From NCBI RefSeq assembly GCF_001437285.1, contig NZ_JQBF01000003.1, positions 124,001 to 188,000 of the forward strand: a DNA stretch of 64,000 nt, written 5' to 3'. This document shows positions 36,110-45,096 of the stretch, piece after piece (positions within the stretch are counted from its first letter, which is position 1; every line of letters starts with the position of its first letter). The translations under genes and the position numbers were made by a program. This DNA comes from Pediococcus pentosaceus (GTDB lineage: Bacteria > Bacillota > Bacilli > Lactobacillales > Lactobacillaceae). The notes under the pieces are model-generated. The model was not told where the DNA came from. It ran no database searches and saw only the letters and a list, made by a program, of their open reading frames with translations.

Positions 36110-36269
36110 TATTGCCATTAATGGGTAAAACCATGGCCTACACTAGCAGGTCTCCGCGATGGTCGCGGTCGCTATTGAGAATAGTGTTAAGCCATACTAC
36201 AGCTACCATTGACAAAGTAGTAAAAAGCTCCAAGAAACTAGATGCAATCTGGTTCTCTTGGAGTTTTTT
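36110..36269 (+). ncRNA. Candidate structured RNA, GC-rich nested helix with terminator
   Basis: A run of nested complementary arms: AATGGGTA (36120-36127) with TACCATT (36204-36210), ATGGC (36133-36137) with GCCAT (36191-36195), ACACTA (36140-36145) with TAGTGT (36182-36187), and a terminal hairpin CCGCGA-TGG-TCGCGG (36154-36168). The segment is markedly richer in G+C than the surrounding DNA, a common sign of RNA genes in AT-rich genomes. It is followed by a terminator (36228-36269). The rod-like shape recalls 6S RNA, but I cannot confirm any family, strand or promoter. Confidence 0.45.
36228..36269. terminator. Bidirectional terminator
   Basis: CTCCAAGA (36228-36235) with TCTTGGAG (36256-36263), T6 on the plus side and T5 on the minus side. 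It can end both the candidate RNA and the minus-strand gene at 36299-36541. Confidence 0.8.
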
Positions 36270-36298
36270 ATATTTAGTACAAAATTTTTGTTCTAAAC

Positions 36299-36541
36299 TT
36301 ATTTTTTGCGCTGATCATAAGCTCGTTTTGATTTAAATCCGGCTTCAAAAACGGCTTTCATCTGTTCAATGTGACGGATTTTAGTCGCTTCAGATTTAAC
36401 TCCAAAAATAAAACGAGCCCATTCGCGCTGATATCCCGGAGTAAGTTTAATAAAAAAAGTATGTAAACTATCGGTATCTTCTAATAGTTCAGCAACCTTT
36501 GGGATATCAATTGTGTATTCTGTTAATGGCTTTTGAGGCAT
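36299..36541 (-). CDS. Small YdeI/OmpD-associated family protein
   Basis: An 80-residue protein whose second half (LTPGYQREWARFIFGVKSEATKIRHIEQMKAVFEAG) fits the C-terminal module of the YdeI/OmdA family (bacteriocin-protection proteins). Full-length relatives are often about twice as long, so this is a short form. ATG 36541 follows GGAG by 8 bases. Molecular function is not established. Confidence 0.65.
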   Translation of the reverse strand: MPQKPLTEYTIDIPKVAELLEDTDSLHTFFIKLTPGYQREWARFIFGVKSEATKIRHIEQMKAVFEAGFKSKRAYDQRKK

Positions 36542-36594
36542 AGTGATCACTCCAGTTTGTTTGATAAAAGCATTATAACAGTATTTTGAAATTT

Positions 36595-37428
36595 TTATTG
36601 TCTATTTCTAGTTTTATCAATTTCGTGTCGAATATTGGTAGCAATATTTCGTTTGGTCTTAATAGCAATCATCATAAATAAGGTATCCATTATACTAATT
36701 TGAGCAATGAGTGCGTGTAAGGCATCCGGACGGTAAAGTGATTCTTCAGCGACTGAAACAAGAGTAACATCAGCTTTTTTTGAAAGAGTTGAGTTAGCAG
36801 AACTAGTAATTAATATTAATGGAATATTACGTTCTTTAGCGACTTCAGCTAGGGCGAGGGCATCCCGATTTTCCCCCGAATGAGATACTAACAGCATCAC
36901 GTCATTTTTTGAGAGGCGGGCTGCTTCCATTAATTGCATATGAAAATCACTTGCATAGATGGGTTCGATAGTGGTGCGTAAAAACTTATGAAATCCATTT
37001 AATGCAACAATATTGCTAGCACCTAAGCCAAATAAACCTAATTTTTTAGTGTTTAAAATTAGATTTACACACTGATCCAAATCTTTTCCATTTAGAGCAT
37101 TTTCAGTAGCATTTAAAGTATCCACATTCAGTTTAAATATCTTCTTAGCCATGGTTTTAGGAGAATCGGCAGGGCTGATTTCTACATAGGGATTATTAGT
37201 TTCTATATTTTGAGCTATGCAGAGTTTTAAAGCTTGAAAATTATCAAAACCTAGATTTTTGGCAAAGCGTGAAATAGTTGCAGTAGAGATATTAGTTCTA
37301 TGGCTAAGTTCAGATATCGTAAGTTGGGTAGTTTGGGCCTGATTTTTTAATAAAAATTGTGCTAATTCTTTTTCCTTATCGCTAAAATTGGCTTGATAAG
37401 CTTGAAGTCTTAAATTAAAATTTGCCAT
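36595..37428 (-). CDS. RpiR/MurR family transcriptional regulator of the gluconate locus
   Basis: A 277-residue repressor/activator: N-terminal helix-turn-helix of RpiR type (SELSHRTNISTATISRFAKNLGFDNFQALK, about 37-66) and a C-terminal SIS sugar-phosphate-binding domain (LFGLGASNIVALNGFHKFLR, MLLVSHSGENRDALALAEVA). Divergent from gnd with a 150-base regulatory gap containing a long palindrome. It most likely senses gluconate 6-phosphate or a related sugar phosphate and controls gnd-gntK-gntP and itself. Start ATG 37428 behind GAGGTAA. Confidence 0.88.
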   Translation of the reverse strand: MANFNLRLQAYQANFSDKEKELAQFLLKNQAQTTQLTISELSHRTNISTATISRFAKNLGFDNFQALKLCIAQNIETNNPYVEISPADSPKTMAKKIFKLNVDTLNATENALNGKDLDQCVNLILNTKKLGLFGLGASNIVALNGFHKFLRTTIEPIYASDFHMQLMEAARLSKNDVMLLVSHSGENRDALALAEVAKERNIPLILITSSANSTLSKKADVTLVSVAEESLYRPDALHALIAQISIMDTLFMMIAIKTKRNIATNIRHEIDKTRNRQ

Positions 37429-37476
37429 CGTGATTACCTCGAGTTTGTGATTTATTTAATTATAACATCAAAATTG

Positions 37477-37499
37477 TACAAGAAAATAATTTTCTTGTA
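37477..37499. promoter_or_regulatory. Long palindrome, probable RpiR operator
   Basis: Eleven-base arms TACAAGAAAAT / ATTTTCTTGTA with one central base, between the divergent regulator and gnd genes. Its right end overlaps the cre site by four bases. Confidence 0.65.
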
Positions 37500-37509
37500 A
37501 ACGCTTTCA
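37496..37509 (+). promoter_or_regulatory. Catabolite-responsive element (cre) of the gluconate operon
   Basis: TGTAAACGCTTTCA matches the CcpA-binding consensus TGWAARCGYTWNCW without mismatch. It overlaps the -35 box at 37505-37510, a repressing position. Confidence 0.85.
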
Positions 37510-37533
37510 ATATGTAACATATTTTCATACAAT
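37505..37533 (+). promoter_or_regulatory. Probable gnd promoter
   Basis: TTTCAA (37505-37510) and TACAAT (37528-37533) are separated by 17 bases; cre overlaps the -35 box. Confidence 0.55.
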
Positions 37534-37576
37534 ATAAATATAAATTAAGAGATATATGAAGAAATGAGGGAACGTC

Positions 37577-38476
37577 ATGAAAATTGGATTGATTGGTTTA
37601 GGAAAAATGGGACTCAATTTAGCGGAAAATATGTTAGATAATAATATCGAAGTATTGGCTTTTGATGTCTTTGACAAAGCTAGAGAGAATGCTGAAAAGC
37701 ATAACATAAATACGGTAGATAGTATTGAACAGCTAGTTAAACAACTTGATCAACCGCGAATAATTTGGATAATGGTACCAGCCGGAGCTCCCACTAACGA
37801 CACTATCGGCCAATTAAGTAATTTATTAAGTAAAAATGATATTGTGATTGATGGAGGAAATACATATTATCAAGATTCACTTCATCATAATCAGGTACTT
37901 AGTAAGGCTGGAATTTATTTCTTCGATGTAGGAACATCTGGAGGGATGTCCGGAGCCCGCCATGGAGGTAATTTTATGATTGGCGGAGACAAAGACAAGT
38001 TTGAGGAGATTGAACCATTATTTAAAGCTATTGCTGAAAAAGATGGATATCTTTATACAGGCCAAGCTGGTTCAGGACATTATTTAAAAATGGTCCACAA
38101 TGGAATCGAATATGGAATGATGCAAGCGATTGGTGAAGGATTTGAAGTACTTTCTAAAAGTGAATTTGATTATGATAATGAAGCCGTTGCCAAAGTATGG
38201 AACCATGGATCGGTTGTCCGAAGTTGGTTGATGGAACTCGCACAATCAGCCTTTAGTAACGATCCTAACTTGGATGAAATAAAAGGGGTTATGCATAGTT
38301 CTGGAGAGGGTGCTTGGACGGTCGAAGAGGCGATAAGGTTACATGTCCCAACCCCTGTAATCAGTAGTTCGTTGATGATGCGTTATCGTTCTGAAGAAGG
38401 TGATACGATGACAGGAAAAGTAGTATCTGCCTTAAGAAATGGTTTTGGCGGACATAAAGTTGATCATAAAGAATAG
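37577..38476 (+). CDS. gnd: 6-phosphogluconate dehydrogenase, decarboxylating (GntZ/YqeC type)
   Basis: Oxidises and decarboxylates 6-phosphogluconate to ribulose 5-phosphate. At 299 residues this is the short form; it has the dinucleotide-binding MKIGLIGLGKMGLNLAENM, the IDGGNTYYQDS motif, and substrate-binding DVGTSGGMSGARHGGNFMIGG and the catalytic Lys/Glu region HYLKMVHNGIEYGMMQAIGEG. First gene of the gluconate operon, 14 bases before gntK. Start ATG 37577 behind GAGGGAA. Confidence 0.92.
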   Translation: MKIGLIGLGKMGLNLAENMLDNNIEVLAFDVFDKARENAEKHNINTVDSIEQLVKQLDQPRIIWIMVPAGAPTNDTIGQLSNLLSKNDIVIDGGNTYYQDSLHHNQVLSKAGIYFFDVGTSGGMSGARHGGNFMIGGDKDKFEEIEPLFKAIAEKDGYLYTGQAGSGHYLKMVHNGIEYGMMQAIGEGFEVLSKSEFDYDNEAVAKVWNHGSVVRSWLMELAQSAFSNDPNLDEIKGVMHSSGEGAWTVEEAIRLHVPTPVISSSLMMRYRSEEGDTMTGKVVSALRNGFGGHKVDHKE

Positions 38477-38490
38477 TTGAGGTACAGAAT

Positions 38491-40053
38491 ATGGATTATA
38501 TGATTGGTGTTGATCTTGGCACTACTAGTACAAAGGTAGTTTTATTTGATATGAAGGGAAATTCAATTGCCTATGCAAACAATCCTTATCCTTTATATCA
38601 GGATAGTCCAGATATGGCCGAGGAAGATCCAGCCGAAATTTTTGAAGCAGTTATTAATGGATTAACTGAAGTGATGCGTAAGGGAAATGTTAAGAATGGT
38701 GAATTAAAGGGAGTATCATTCTCAAGTGCGATGCATAGTTTGATTTTGATGGATAAAGATAATCATCCATTAACTAGAGTTATAACTTGGGCAGATAACC
38801 GTTCGAGCAAGTATGCTGAAGAATTAAAGGACAATGGACTTGGCCAATAATTATACGCCTATACTGGTGTACCCACTCATCCAATGTCACCATTAGTTAA
38901 ATTGATTTGGTTAAAGAATGAACAACCAGAAATTTTTAAAAAGGCGACTCATTTTATTGGTATTAAGGATTATGTTTTATTTCGATTATATGGAAAGTAT
39001 GTTCAGGACTACTCTCTTGCTAACGCGACTGGACTATTTAACATTTTCACGATGGATTGGGATGAACAAGCCCTTGAAATTACGGGTGTAACGCGAGACC
39101 AGCTTCCAGAATTAGTTTCCCCTGAATATCAATTAACGGGGTTAGCTAAATCGTATGCGGAGGTGACTGGGATTCCGGAAGATACTCCGTTCATCATGGG
39201 AGCTAGTGATGGTACCCTTAGTAATCTAGGGGTTAATGCAATTGAACCAGGAGTTTTGGCGGTAACAATTGGAACTTCTGGAGCAGTACGCGTGGTTGTG
39301 GATAAGCCAGTTGTTGATCCACGGGGTCGATTATTCACATATTACTTAGATGATGGTAAGTGGGTAGTAGGCGGACCGGTCAATAATGGTGGAATTGTAT
39401 TTCGCTGGGTTCGCGATCAATTATTCTCTCCTGAAAAAATTACGGCTGAACAAATGCAAGTCAATTCTTATGAAATTTTAACCGACATTGCTTCTAAGAT
39501 TCCAGCTGGCGCAGATGGACTATTGTTTCACCCATATTTAGGCGGAGAAAGAGCGCCGATTTGGGATGCAAACGCACGTGGAAGTTTCTTCGGATTAACG
39601 CGTCAACATACTCGTGCACACATGGTTAGAGCAGCTTTGGAAGGCATTGTATATAACCTTTACATGGTAATGCTAATGATTGAAGGAGTAGCCGGTAAAC
39701 CGAAATCAATTCAAGCCACCGGTGGATTTGCTAGGAGCGCACTTTGGCGTCAAATGTTAGCTGATATTTTTGAACAAGATGTTAATATTCCAGAAAGTTT
39801 TGAAAGCTCAGCGCTGGGGGCCGTGGTGATAGGGATGAAGAGTTTGGGAATTGTCGACGATTTGAGCGTTGTTAAGGATATGGTTGGGGTAACAAATACA
39901 CATAAACCCAATCAAGAGAATTTTGCTTCCTATCGAGAATTGCTACCAATTTGGATTAGATTAACAGATGAATTATCTGGAGAATACGATAGTATTGCAA
40001 AATTTCAAAGAAATCATCCTAATGAACATGCAAAAATAGCTGAAGAAGATTAA
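38491..40053 (+). pseudogene. gntK: Gluconate kinase (FGGY family), interrupted by an in-frame stop
   Basis: The open frame would code for a 520-residue FGGY kinase phosphorylating gluconate. It starts MDYMIGVDLGTTSTKVVLFD and continues to GADGLLFHPYLGGERAPIWD and TGGFARSALWRQMLADIF. A TAA at 38848-38850 interrupts it after NGLGQ; the same frame continues with LYAYTGVPTHPMSPLVKLIWLKN, exactly as expected for the family. GAA to TAA is the simplest change. Restart at ATG 38884 would lack the N-terminal phosphate-binding region. Neighbouring gnd and gntP are intact, so this is either a recent loss, strain-level variation or a sequencing error. Confidence 0.88.
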
Positions 40054-40090
40054 AGAGACGATCAACGGTCTTTTTAATTTAATAGCAAAA

Positions 40091-40104
40091 AGAAAGCGGT
40101 TACT
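40091..40104 (+). promoter_or_regulatory. Possible second cre site upstream of gntP
   Basis: AGAAAGCGGTTACT resembles the cre consensus (core GAAAGCG-TT-C) and lies in the gntK-gntP gap, 21 bases before the gntP start. Confidence 0.5.
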
Positions 40105-40124
40105 TAGATGGGGGCGTGTTATTT

Positions 40125-41477
40125 ATGGAAATTATGGTCTTAGTTATTGGAATAATTTTATTGTTAACTTTAATTATAAAATTTAAGATGAATACTTATG
40201 TTTCATTGATTATTACTGCGGTGGTTGTTGGATTAGGTTTAGGGATGCCGGCTAGCCAGATTGCCACCACGATTCAAAATGGAATTGGGAGTCAATTGGG
40301 TGAACTAGCGTTGGTATTTGGCTTTGGAGCTATGTTGGGTCGCTTGGTTGCCGACGCAGGGGGAGCCTATCGGATTGCTAATACCTTAATCGATAAATTC
40401 GGACGCCGCTTCTTACAAATTGCTGTTGTAGTTGCTTCGTTTATTATTGGGATTGCACTTTTCTTTGAAGTAGGAATCGTGTTATTAGTACCAATTGTAT
40501 TCGCAATTGCGATCGAAGCAGGGGTTCCAGTTCTTTCCTTAGGAATTCCAATGGCAGCAGCCTTATCAGTTACTCACGGATTTTTACCACCACATCCAGC
40601 TCCTACTGCAATTGCTGCAGTCCTGAATGCTAATGCTGGAAAGGTTTTACTTTACGGAGTGATTATTGCAATTCCAACTGTTTATATTGCAGGTGTATTA
40701 TTTTCAAAAATTGCTAAAAAATATCTTCCAGAAGCGTTTAAAAGAAATGGTAATTTAAAAGCTTTAGGGCCTCAAAAACAATTTAAATTAGAGGAAACTC
40801 CGGGATTCGGTATTTCGGTTTTAACTGCTCTTTTCCCAGTCATCTTAATGGCTATCACAACGATATATGAATTGATTGTCCACGACGGTGTTACACCTAA
40901 AAATCCTAATGCGGTTGACAATTTTTTTGGATTTATCGGTTCTCCTAGTATAGCTATGTTAATTTCATTATTGTTTGCAATGTGGTCGATGGGTTATCAC
41001 CGTAAGATTGCTAGTAAAGATATTATGGCTACTTTAGAAGATGCGGTGAAATCAATTGCAATGCTCCTTCTGGTAATTGGTGGTGGAGGTGCGTTTAAAC
41101 AAGTTTTAATTGATGGTGGTGTTGGAGATGCGGTCAAAAATATCTTTGCATCATCTAGTATCTCTCCTCTAATTTTAGGATGGTTGATAGCGGTAGTCCT
41201 TCGAGTGGCTTTAGGATCCACAACGGTGGCTTCCCTAACTGCTGCCGGTTTAGTATTACCCTTAATGCAAGGGGCGGGAATTGATCCTTCATTAATGGTG
41301 TTATCAGTTGGAGCAGGAAGTTTAGCTGCGAGTCACGTTAATGATGCAGGCTTCTGGATGTTCAAAGAATACTTTGATTTATCCGTTAAAGAAACCTTAC
41401 TAACATGGACAGTACTAGAAACAATCATTTCAATTGTTGGATTAATTGGCGTGTTATTATTAAGTTTGATTGTTTAA
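40125..41477 (+). CDS. gntP: Gluconate:H+ symporter
   Basis: A GntP-family permease of 450 residues with about 12 membrane segments. Family blocks include GFGAMLGRLVADAGGAYRIA, SVTHGFLPPHPAPTAIA and ALGSTTVASLTAAG. It imports gluconate to feed gntK and gnd. ATG 40125 is preferred; it follows a GGGGG site at 40110-40114, with GTG 40116 as the less likely alternative. Last gene of the operon. Confidence 0.93.
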   Translation: MEIMVLVIGIILLLTLIIKFKMNTYVSLIITAVVVGLGLGMPASQIATTIQNGIGSQLGELALVFGFGAMLGRLVADAGGAYRIANTLIDKFGRRFLQIAVVVASFIIGIALFFEVGIVLLVPIVFAIAIEAGVPVLSLGIPMAAALSVTHGFLPPHPAPTAIAAVLNANAGKVLLYGVIIAIPTVYIAGVLFSKIAKKYLPEAFKRNGNLKALGPQKQFKLEETPGFGISVLTALFPVILMAITTIYELIVHDGVTPKNPNAVDNFFGFIGSPSIAMLISLLFAMWSMGYHRKIASKDIMATLEDAVKSIAMLLLVIGGGGAFKQVLIDGGVGDAVKNIFASSSISPLILGWLIAVVLRVALGSTTVASLTAAGLVLPLMQGAGIDPSLMVLSVGAGSLAASHVNDAGFWMFKEYFDLSVKETLLTWTVLETIISIVGLIGVLLLSLIV

Positions 41478-41542
41478 CTTAAAGGCATTAAAATAGCTAT
41501 CTCACCACGTTTCCCGTAAACTGTAAGTGGGAGGTGGATTAA

Positions 41543-41920
41543 ATGAAAAGAGCTCTTTCAATTATTGCAATAGTATTTGTTTTTATAGCAATCTTTTTGG
41601 GTTTTAGGTATTACCAAGATACTTACCAAAGTACTGAAGCTTACACTATGATTCCAGAAAAAGTTCCGCCTAAGGTACAAACTAAAGATGATTCAGGCAA
41701 AGTAATCGTTGGTAGCTATTCATATAATTATAAATTTAAGTTTGTGACCAAATCTGGTAAAGAACAAACTATGAAGTATGAATTAAATGGGGAGAACGTC
41801 AAACCCTTTAAGCCAGGGGCTTATGCCAAGGCTGAGATTAGCAAAACGAGAATCAACAAGGGACCTAATTATGTGAATAAGAATGAAGTTCCATCAAAAG
41901 CGTTAGAAAAATTAAATTAA
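41543..41920 (+). CDS. YxeA family protein
   Basis: A 125-residue secreted or membrane-anchored protein with an N-terminal hydrophobic segment (about 3-22) and a small beta-rich domain (YSYNYKFKFVTKSGKEQTM...LKPGAYAK-like end). Matches my knowledge of the YxeA/DUF1093 family of small Firmicute envelope proteins of unknown function. ATG 41543 behind GGGAGG. Confidence 0.8.
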   Translation: MKRALSIIAIVFVFIAIFLGFRYYQDTYQSTEAYTMIPEKVPPKVQTKDDSGKVIVGSYSYNYKFKFVTKSGKEQTMKYELNGENVKPFKPGAYAKAEISKTRINKGPNYVNKNEVPSKALEKLN

Positions 41921-41929
41921 GACAATAAA

Positions 41930-41964
41930 AAAGAATTTTCCATCTAAAGGAAAATTCTTTTTTT
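41930..41964. terminator. Bidirectional terminator
   Basis: AAAGAATTTTCC / GGAAAATTCTTT with a 7-base loop and T7; between converging yxeA-like and baeRF-like genes. Confidence 0.85.
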
Positions 41965-41967
41965 GAT

Positions 41968-43116
41968 TTAGATTGTGTAACGTAATTTAGCAATAACCTT
42001 ATCATTAAGTTTATCTTCGGGAAGAATTCGAACGTTACCACTATTTTTAATAGTGAGATCGGCTAGGTCACTCAGCAAATTATTGTGAATAGCTCGCGAA
42101 CTGGTTGTATCAACTATTTCATTATCTAAAATACGTCCGTCAATCCGAACCCCCTGGGCCAAATAGATAGTATCGACTTGACCATGAATTGCTGACGTAA
42201 TAATTTGATTTAAGTCGGCAGAGATTAATGCTGCACCCCGGGCCTTATCAATCTCATCTAAATCTTGTTCAAGCAAGGCTTTATTACGTTCTTGTTTGAA
42301 TCGTTCAATCCGATCTTCAATTTTTTGATCGTAGTCCAGTTCAGTGGGATTGAGATCTAATTCAAATTCACTGAAGTGATTAGGCGTTTTATTAACTTCT
42401 TTGAATAAAGTCATATTTTGAGGTAGGCCCATTAAAATTACTGGTTTCGCTGGATCATTACCAAAATTATCAATGATATACTTATCAACAATTTGATAGT
42501 AACGGCGATGGTCGATTTCTTTTTCAGCAGAAGTGTCATTGTGGCCATGAACACTGATTTTTCCATTACCAACAGAGACCGAATTAGTTTCTCCACCCCG
42601 AATGTCGTCACCTAAAGCCTTTTTTAAAGTCTTGGGTGCATCATCTGGTAACGGTAATTCTTTTAAGTAACGATCTGTAAAATCGTAAAGGCGAATTTTA
42701 TCGTAGCTAATCCCTAATAGATAAAATTCAAAGCGATTTTGGTAATCAAGTAACATTGGCAAGATAAATGGTAAATCAGTAGCCATTGCAATATCATGGG
42801 TTTCAACCGTTAATTCTTGAACAAAAATGGTTTTTCCGTTGGTGATTAACCCAAATGAATTTATATTATTACCCATATTCCAAAGTGAAGAACTATCAAC
42901 GGTTGAATCAATTAATTGTCGATAATCATCCCCATTATCAACATCCCAAGTGGCTTGTAAAACTTCTAAAGCATGTTTAACGAGATTCTTTAGTGTAATA
43001 GATGTCTTTTCAACGGGCTGATTCGGTTCAATATCCATATAAACAGAAATAAAAGGTCCCTTTTGGGTGGAGCGTAAGAATTCTGTTAGAGAAGTATACT
43101 TTTGAGTATCTTGCAT
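41968..43116 (-). CDS. baeRF-like protein (bacterial release-factor-fold family)
   Basis: A 382-residue soluble protein resembling the bacterial archaeo-eukaryotic release-factor-like (baeRF) families: an N-terminal domain with SVYMDIEPNQ and FGLITNGKTIFV, a central region ending KEIDHRRYYQIVDKYI, and a C-terminal domain with QIITSAIHGQVDTIYLAQG. The related factors are thought to act on ribosomes or tRNA in stress; no function is established for this type. ATG 43116 behind AAGGAGG. Stands alone. Confidence 0.7.
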   Translation of the reverse strand: MQDTQKYTSLTEFLRSTQKGPFISVYMDIEPNQPVEKTSITLKNLVKHALEVLQATWDVDNGDDYRQLIDSTVDSSSLWNMGNNINSFGLITNGKTIFVQELTVETHDIAMATDLPFILPMLLDYQNRFEFYLLGISYDKIRLYDFTDRYLKELPLPDDAPKTLKKALGDDIRGGETNSVSVGNGKISVHGHNDTSAEKEIDHRRYYQIVDKYIIDNFGNDPAKPVILMGLPQNMTLFKEVNKTPNHFSEFELDLNPTELDYDQKIEDRIERFKQERNKALLEQDLDEIDKARGAALISADLNQIITSAIHGQVDTIYLAQGVRIDGRILDNEIVDTTSSRAIHNNLLSDLADLTIKNSGNVRILPEDKLNDKVIAKLRYTI

Positions 43117-43284
43117 GTTATTACCTCCTTCATATTATACCTTCAGTCTAACAACCGTTGAAAACGGATTCAAAAAATATGCCTATTTATTAAAATTGAT
43201 AAGTCAGTACAGGTCGCTTTTTTATGCGATACTTGGATATATAAATTATTCTTCATAACTCAATTATAGAAAGAAGTGTTGGAT

Positions 43285-43782
43285 TTGACGGTGGAATTTG
43301 AAATAGCTTTAAAAGAAGACTTACCAGAAATTGTAAAGATATATAATGAAACAATTGATTCAAGGATGGCGACTGCTGATACAAAATATGTCACAGTTGA
43401 AGAACGTCAGGAATGGTTTCAAGCGCATCAAGAACCTACTCGCCCGCTTTGGGTAATAAAAGTTAGGGGAGTAATCGCTGGATGGATAAGTTTCAGTAGC
43501 TTTTATGGAAGACCAGCTTATCTGCATACCGTGGAAATTAGTATTTATATTGATCAGAGTTTTAGGGGAATGCACTTAGGACGAAAAGCAATTAAGTTTG
43601 CGGAGGAGCAGGCACCTAAATTGGAAATCAATCGAATTATGGCCTTCATATTTGCACATAATCTACCTAGTATTGGTTTATTTAAATCTGAAAATTATGA
43701 AAAATGGGGAACTCTACCTCAGATTGCTGAAATGGATGGCCAATTGGACGATTTAACAATTATGGGGAAGCATTTAAAATAA
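43285..43782 (+). CDS. GNAT family N-acetyltransferase
   Basis: A 165-residue acetyltransferase of the phosphinothricin-acetyltransferase-like subgroup: EIALKEDLPEIVKIYNETI, WVIKVRGVIAGWISFSSF, and the acetyl-CoA-binding block YIDQSFRGMHLGRKAIKFAE (R-x-x-x-x-G-R variant). The substrate is unknown. The start is uncertain among GTG 43276, TTG 43279, TTG 43285 and GTG 43291; TTG 43285 has the best spacing from AGAAG. Confidence 0.8.
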   Translation: MTVEFEIALKEDLPEIVKIYNETIDSRMATADTKYVTVEERQEWFQAHQEPTRPLWVIKVRGVIAGWISFSSFYGRPAYLHTVEISIYIDQSFRGMHLGRKAIKFAEEQAPKLEINRIMAFIFAHNLPSIGLFKSENYEKWGTLPQIAEMDGQLDDLTIMGKHLK

Positions 43783-44090
43783 TAAAATTTAAAAAAGTCC
43801 TAGTTTTCACCGTTTGAATTTAAGTCAAAAAGAACTTTTTTGCACAAATTTGGCATAAAATGACTGATTTCATAAATAAATATTTCATTTAAAGAAACTT
43901 TGGGAATTGATAGAATCCTTTTAAACTAGTGAATAACGAGGCTTATATTACAGAATGTTACAAAGTCTTACAAAATATCCCATTATCCCTGAAATTACAA
44001 ATATACCTGTAATATACTTCCTGTAAAGTTATTTCTTGTCGAAAAGAAGCAAGGATATGTTTTTTTAAAATAAAGGAGATATTTATCTAT
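43783..44090 (+). promoter_or_regulatory. Upstream region of the first LysM/Apf gene
   Basis: This 308-base gap carries ATTACAGAATGTTAC (43947-43961) and TGTAATATACTTCCTGTAAAGT (44008-44029, two TGTAA half-sites 14 bases apart). Both blocks recur at the same relative places upstream of the paralogue (44946-44960 and 45008-45029). The repeated TGTAA words suggest a two-component-type regulator such as WalR, but the spacing differs from the usual WalR box. Confidence 0.45.
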
Positions 44091-44777
44091 ATGTCATTTA
44101 AGAGTAAATTTTCAAAACTTTCTATCGCATTACTATCAGGTGCCGCAATTGGTGCCGCAATGATTACAACAGGCGGTAGCGCAAATGCCGACGAAATTTA
44201 CACAGTAAAATCTGGTGATACTCTCTCAGAAATTAGTTACGCATTCAACTTGAATGGTGACTACAATTCAATTGCTAAAGCAAATAACATTAAAAACGTT
44301 GATGTTATCAATGTAGGACAAAAGTTAGTTATTACTAATGGTGGGGACATCAAGAAAGCTACTAAATCAGAAGTTAAATCACTTCCAGAAGTAGCTAAGA
44401 ATACTAACGCTGCCAATGCAGCTACTACAAGCACAACAAATAATACAACTACAACTAACAATGCTGCTTCAACTCAAACAACAGCTAAATCAAGCTATGT
44501 TGCTCCAGCTCAAAGTAGCACAACAACAAGCAGTTCAAATGGCGGATCAGTAGCTCAACAAATGGCTGCTAAGACCGGTGTTTCAGCTGCTACATGGCAA
44601 CGGATTATCAACCGTGAATCTGGTGGTAATGCTAATGCTGTAAATGCTTCATCAGGGGCATACGGTTATTTCCAACTATTAGGTCATGGTGAACATGCTG
44701 GCATGTCAACTTCAGAACAAGTTAACATGGCTGCTAGTGTATATAAAGCTCAAGGTATGTCTGCTTGGGGTGAATAA
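44091..44777 (+). CDS. LysM protein with lysozyme-like C-terminal domain (Apf-type)
   Basis: A 228-residue secreted wall protein: signal peptide (cleavage near ANA-DE at about 34), one LysM domain ([17 protein letters not shown]...[10 protein letters not shown], about 36-80) that binds peptidoglycan, a Thr/Asn/Ala-rich linker and a C-terminal domain ([29 protein letters not shown]) of the transglycosylase/lysozyme-like type with a plausible catalytic Glu in NRESGG. Resembles aggregation-promoting factors of lactobacilli. ATG 44091 behind GGAGAT. Tandem paralogue at 45097. Confidence 0.85.
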   Translation: MSFKSKFSKLSIALLSGAAIGAAMITTGGSANADEIYTVKSGDTLSEISYAFNLNGDYNSIAKANNIKNVDVINVGQKLVITNGGDIKKATKSEVKSLPEVAKNTNAANAATTSTTNNTTTTNNAASTQTTAKSSYVAPAQSSTTTSSSNGGSVAQQMAAKTGVSAATWQRIINRESGGNANAVNASSGAYGYFQLLGHGEHAGMSTSEQVNMAASVYKAQGMSAWGE

Positions 44778-44809
44778 GCAAAAGTAACGTCTTTATAGAC
44801 ACTTTTGTG

Positions 44810-44842
44810 ACAGAGGAAAGTTTTCTTTCCCCTGTTTTTTTA
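44810..44842 (+). terminator. Terminator of the first LysM/Apf gene
   Basis: ACAGAGGAAAG / CTTTCCCCTGT with a 4-base loop (one mismatch) and T7. Confidence 0.85.
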
Positions 44843-44945
44843 TTAAAAACGTCCTAAAATATAAGGTTTTTTAGAAGAAATATTTCATTTTGAATTATTT
44901 CATAAAAACATGAATGCCTTTATATCAACGTTTATGCAGCATAAT

Positions 44946-45029
44946 ATTACAGAATATTACTTCTTTTTACAAAAAAACGGGATATTTACAGATATCCAAA
45001 ATATATTTGTAACAAACGTCCTGTAAAGT
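44946..45029 (+). promoter_or_regulatory. Upstream region of the second LysM/Apf gene
   Basis: Contains ATTACAGAATATTAC and TGTAACAAACGTCCTGTAAAGT; the second motif has both TGTAA words at the same spacing as before 44091. A GGATAT / ATATCC inverted repeat lies between. Confidence 0.45.
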
Positions 45030-45096
45030 AATTACCTGTTAAGAAGAAAACATAAAAATTAAAAAAATGATTTAAAACACAAGGAGATATTTCTAC

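Noticed and set aside
44008-45029. WalR-type boxes upstream of the LysM genes
   Set aside because: The TGTAA words are spaced 14 bases apart rather than the 11 of the usual box, so the regulator is left unnamed.
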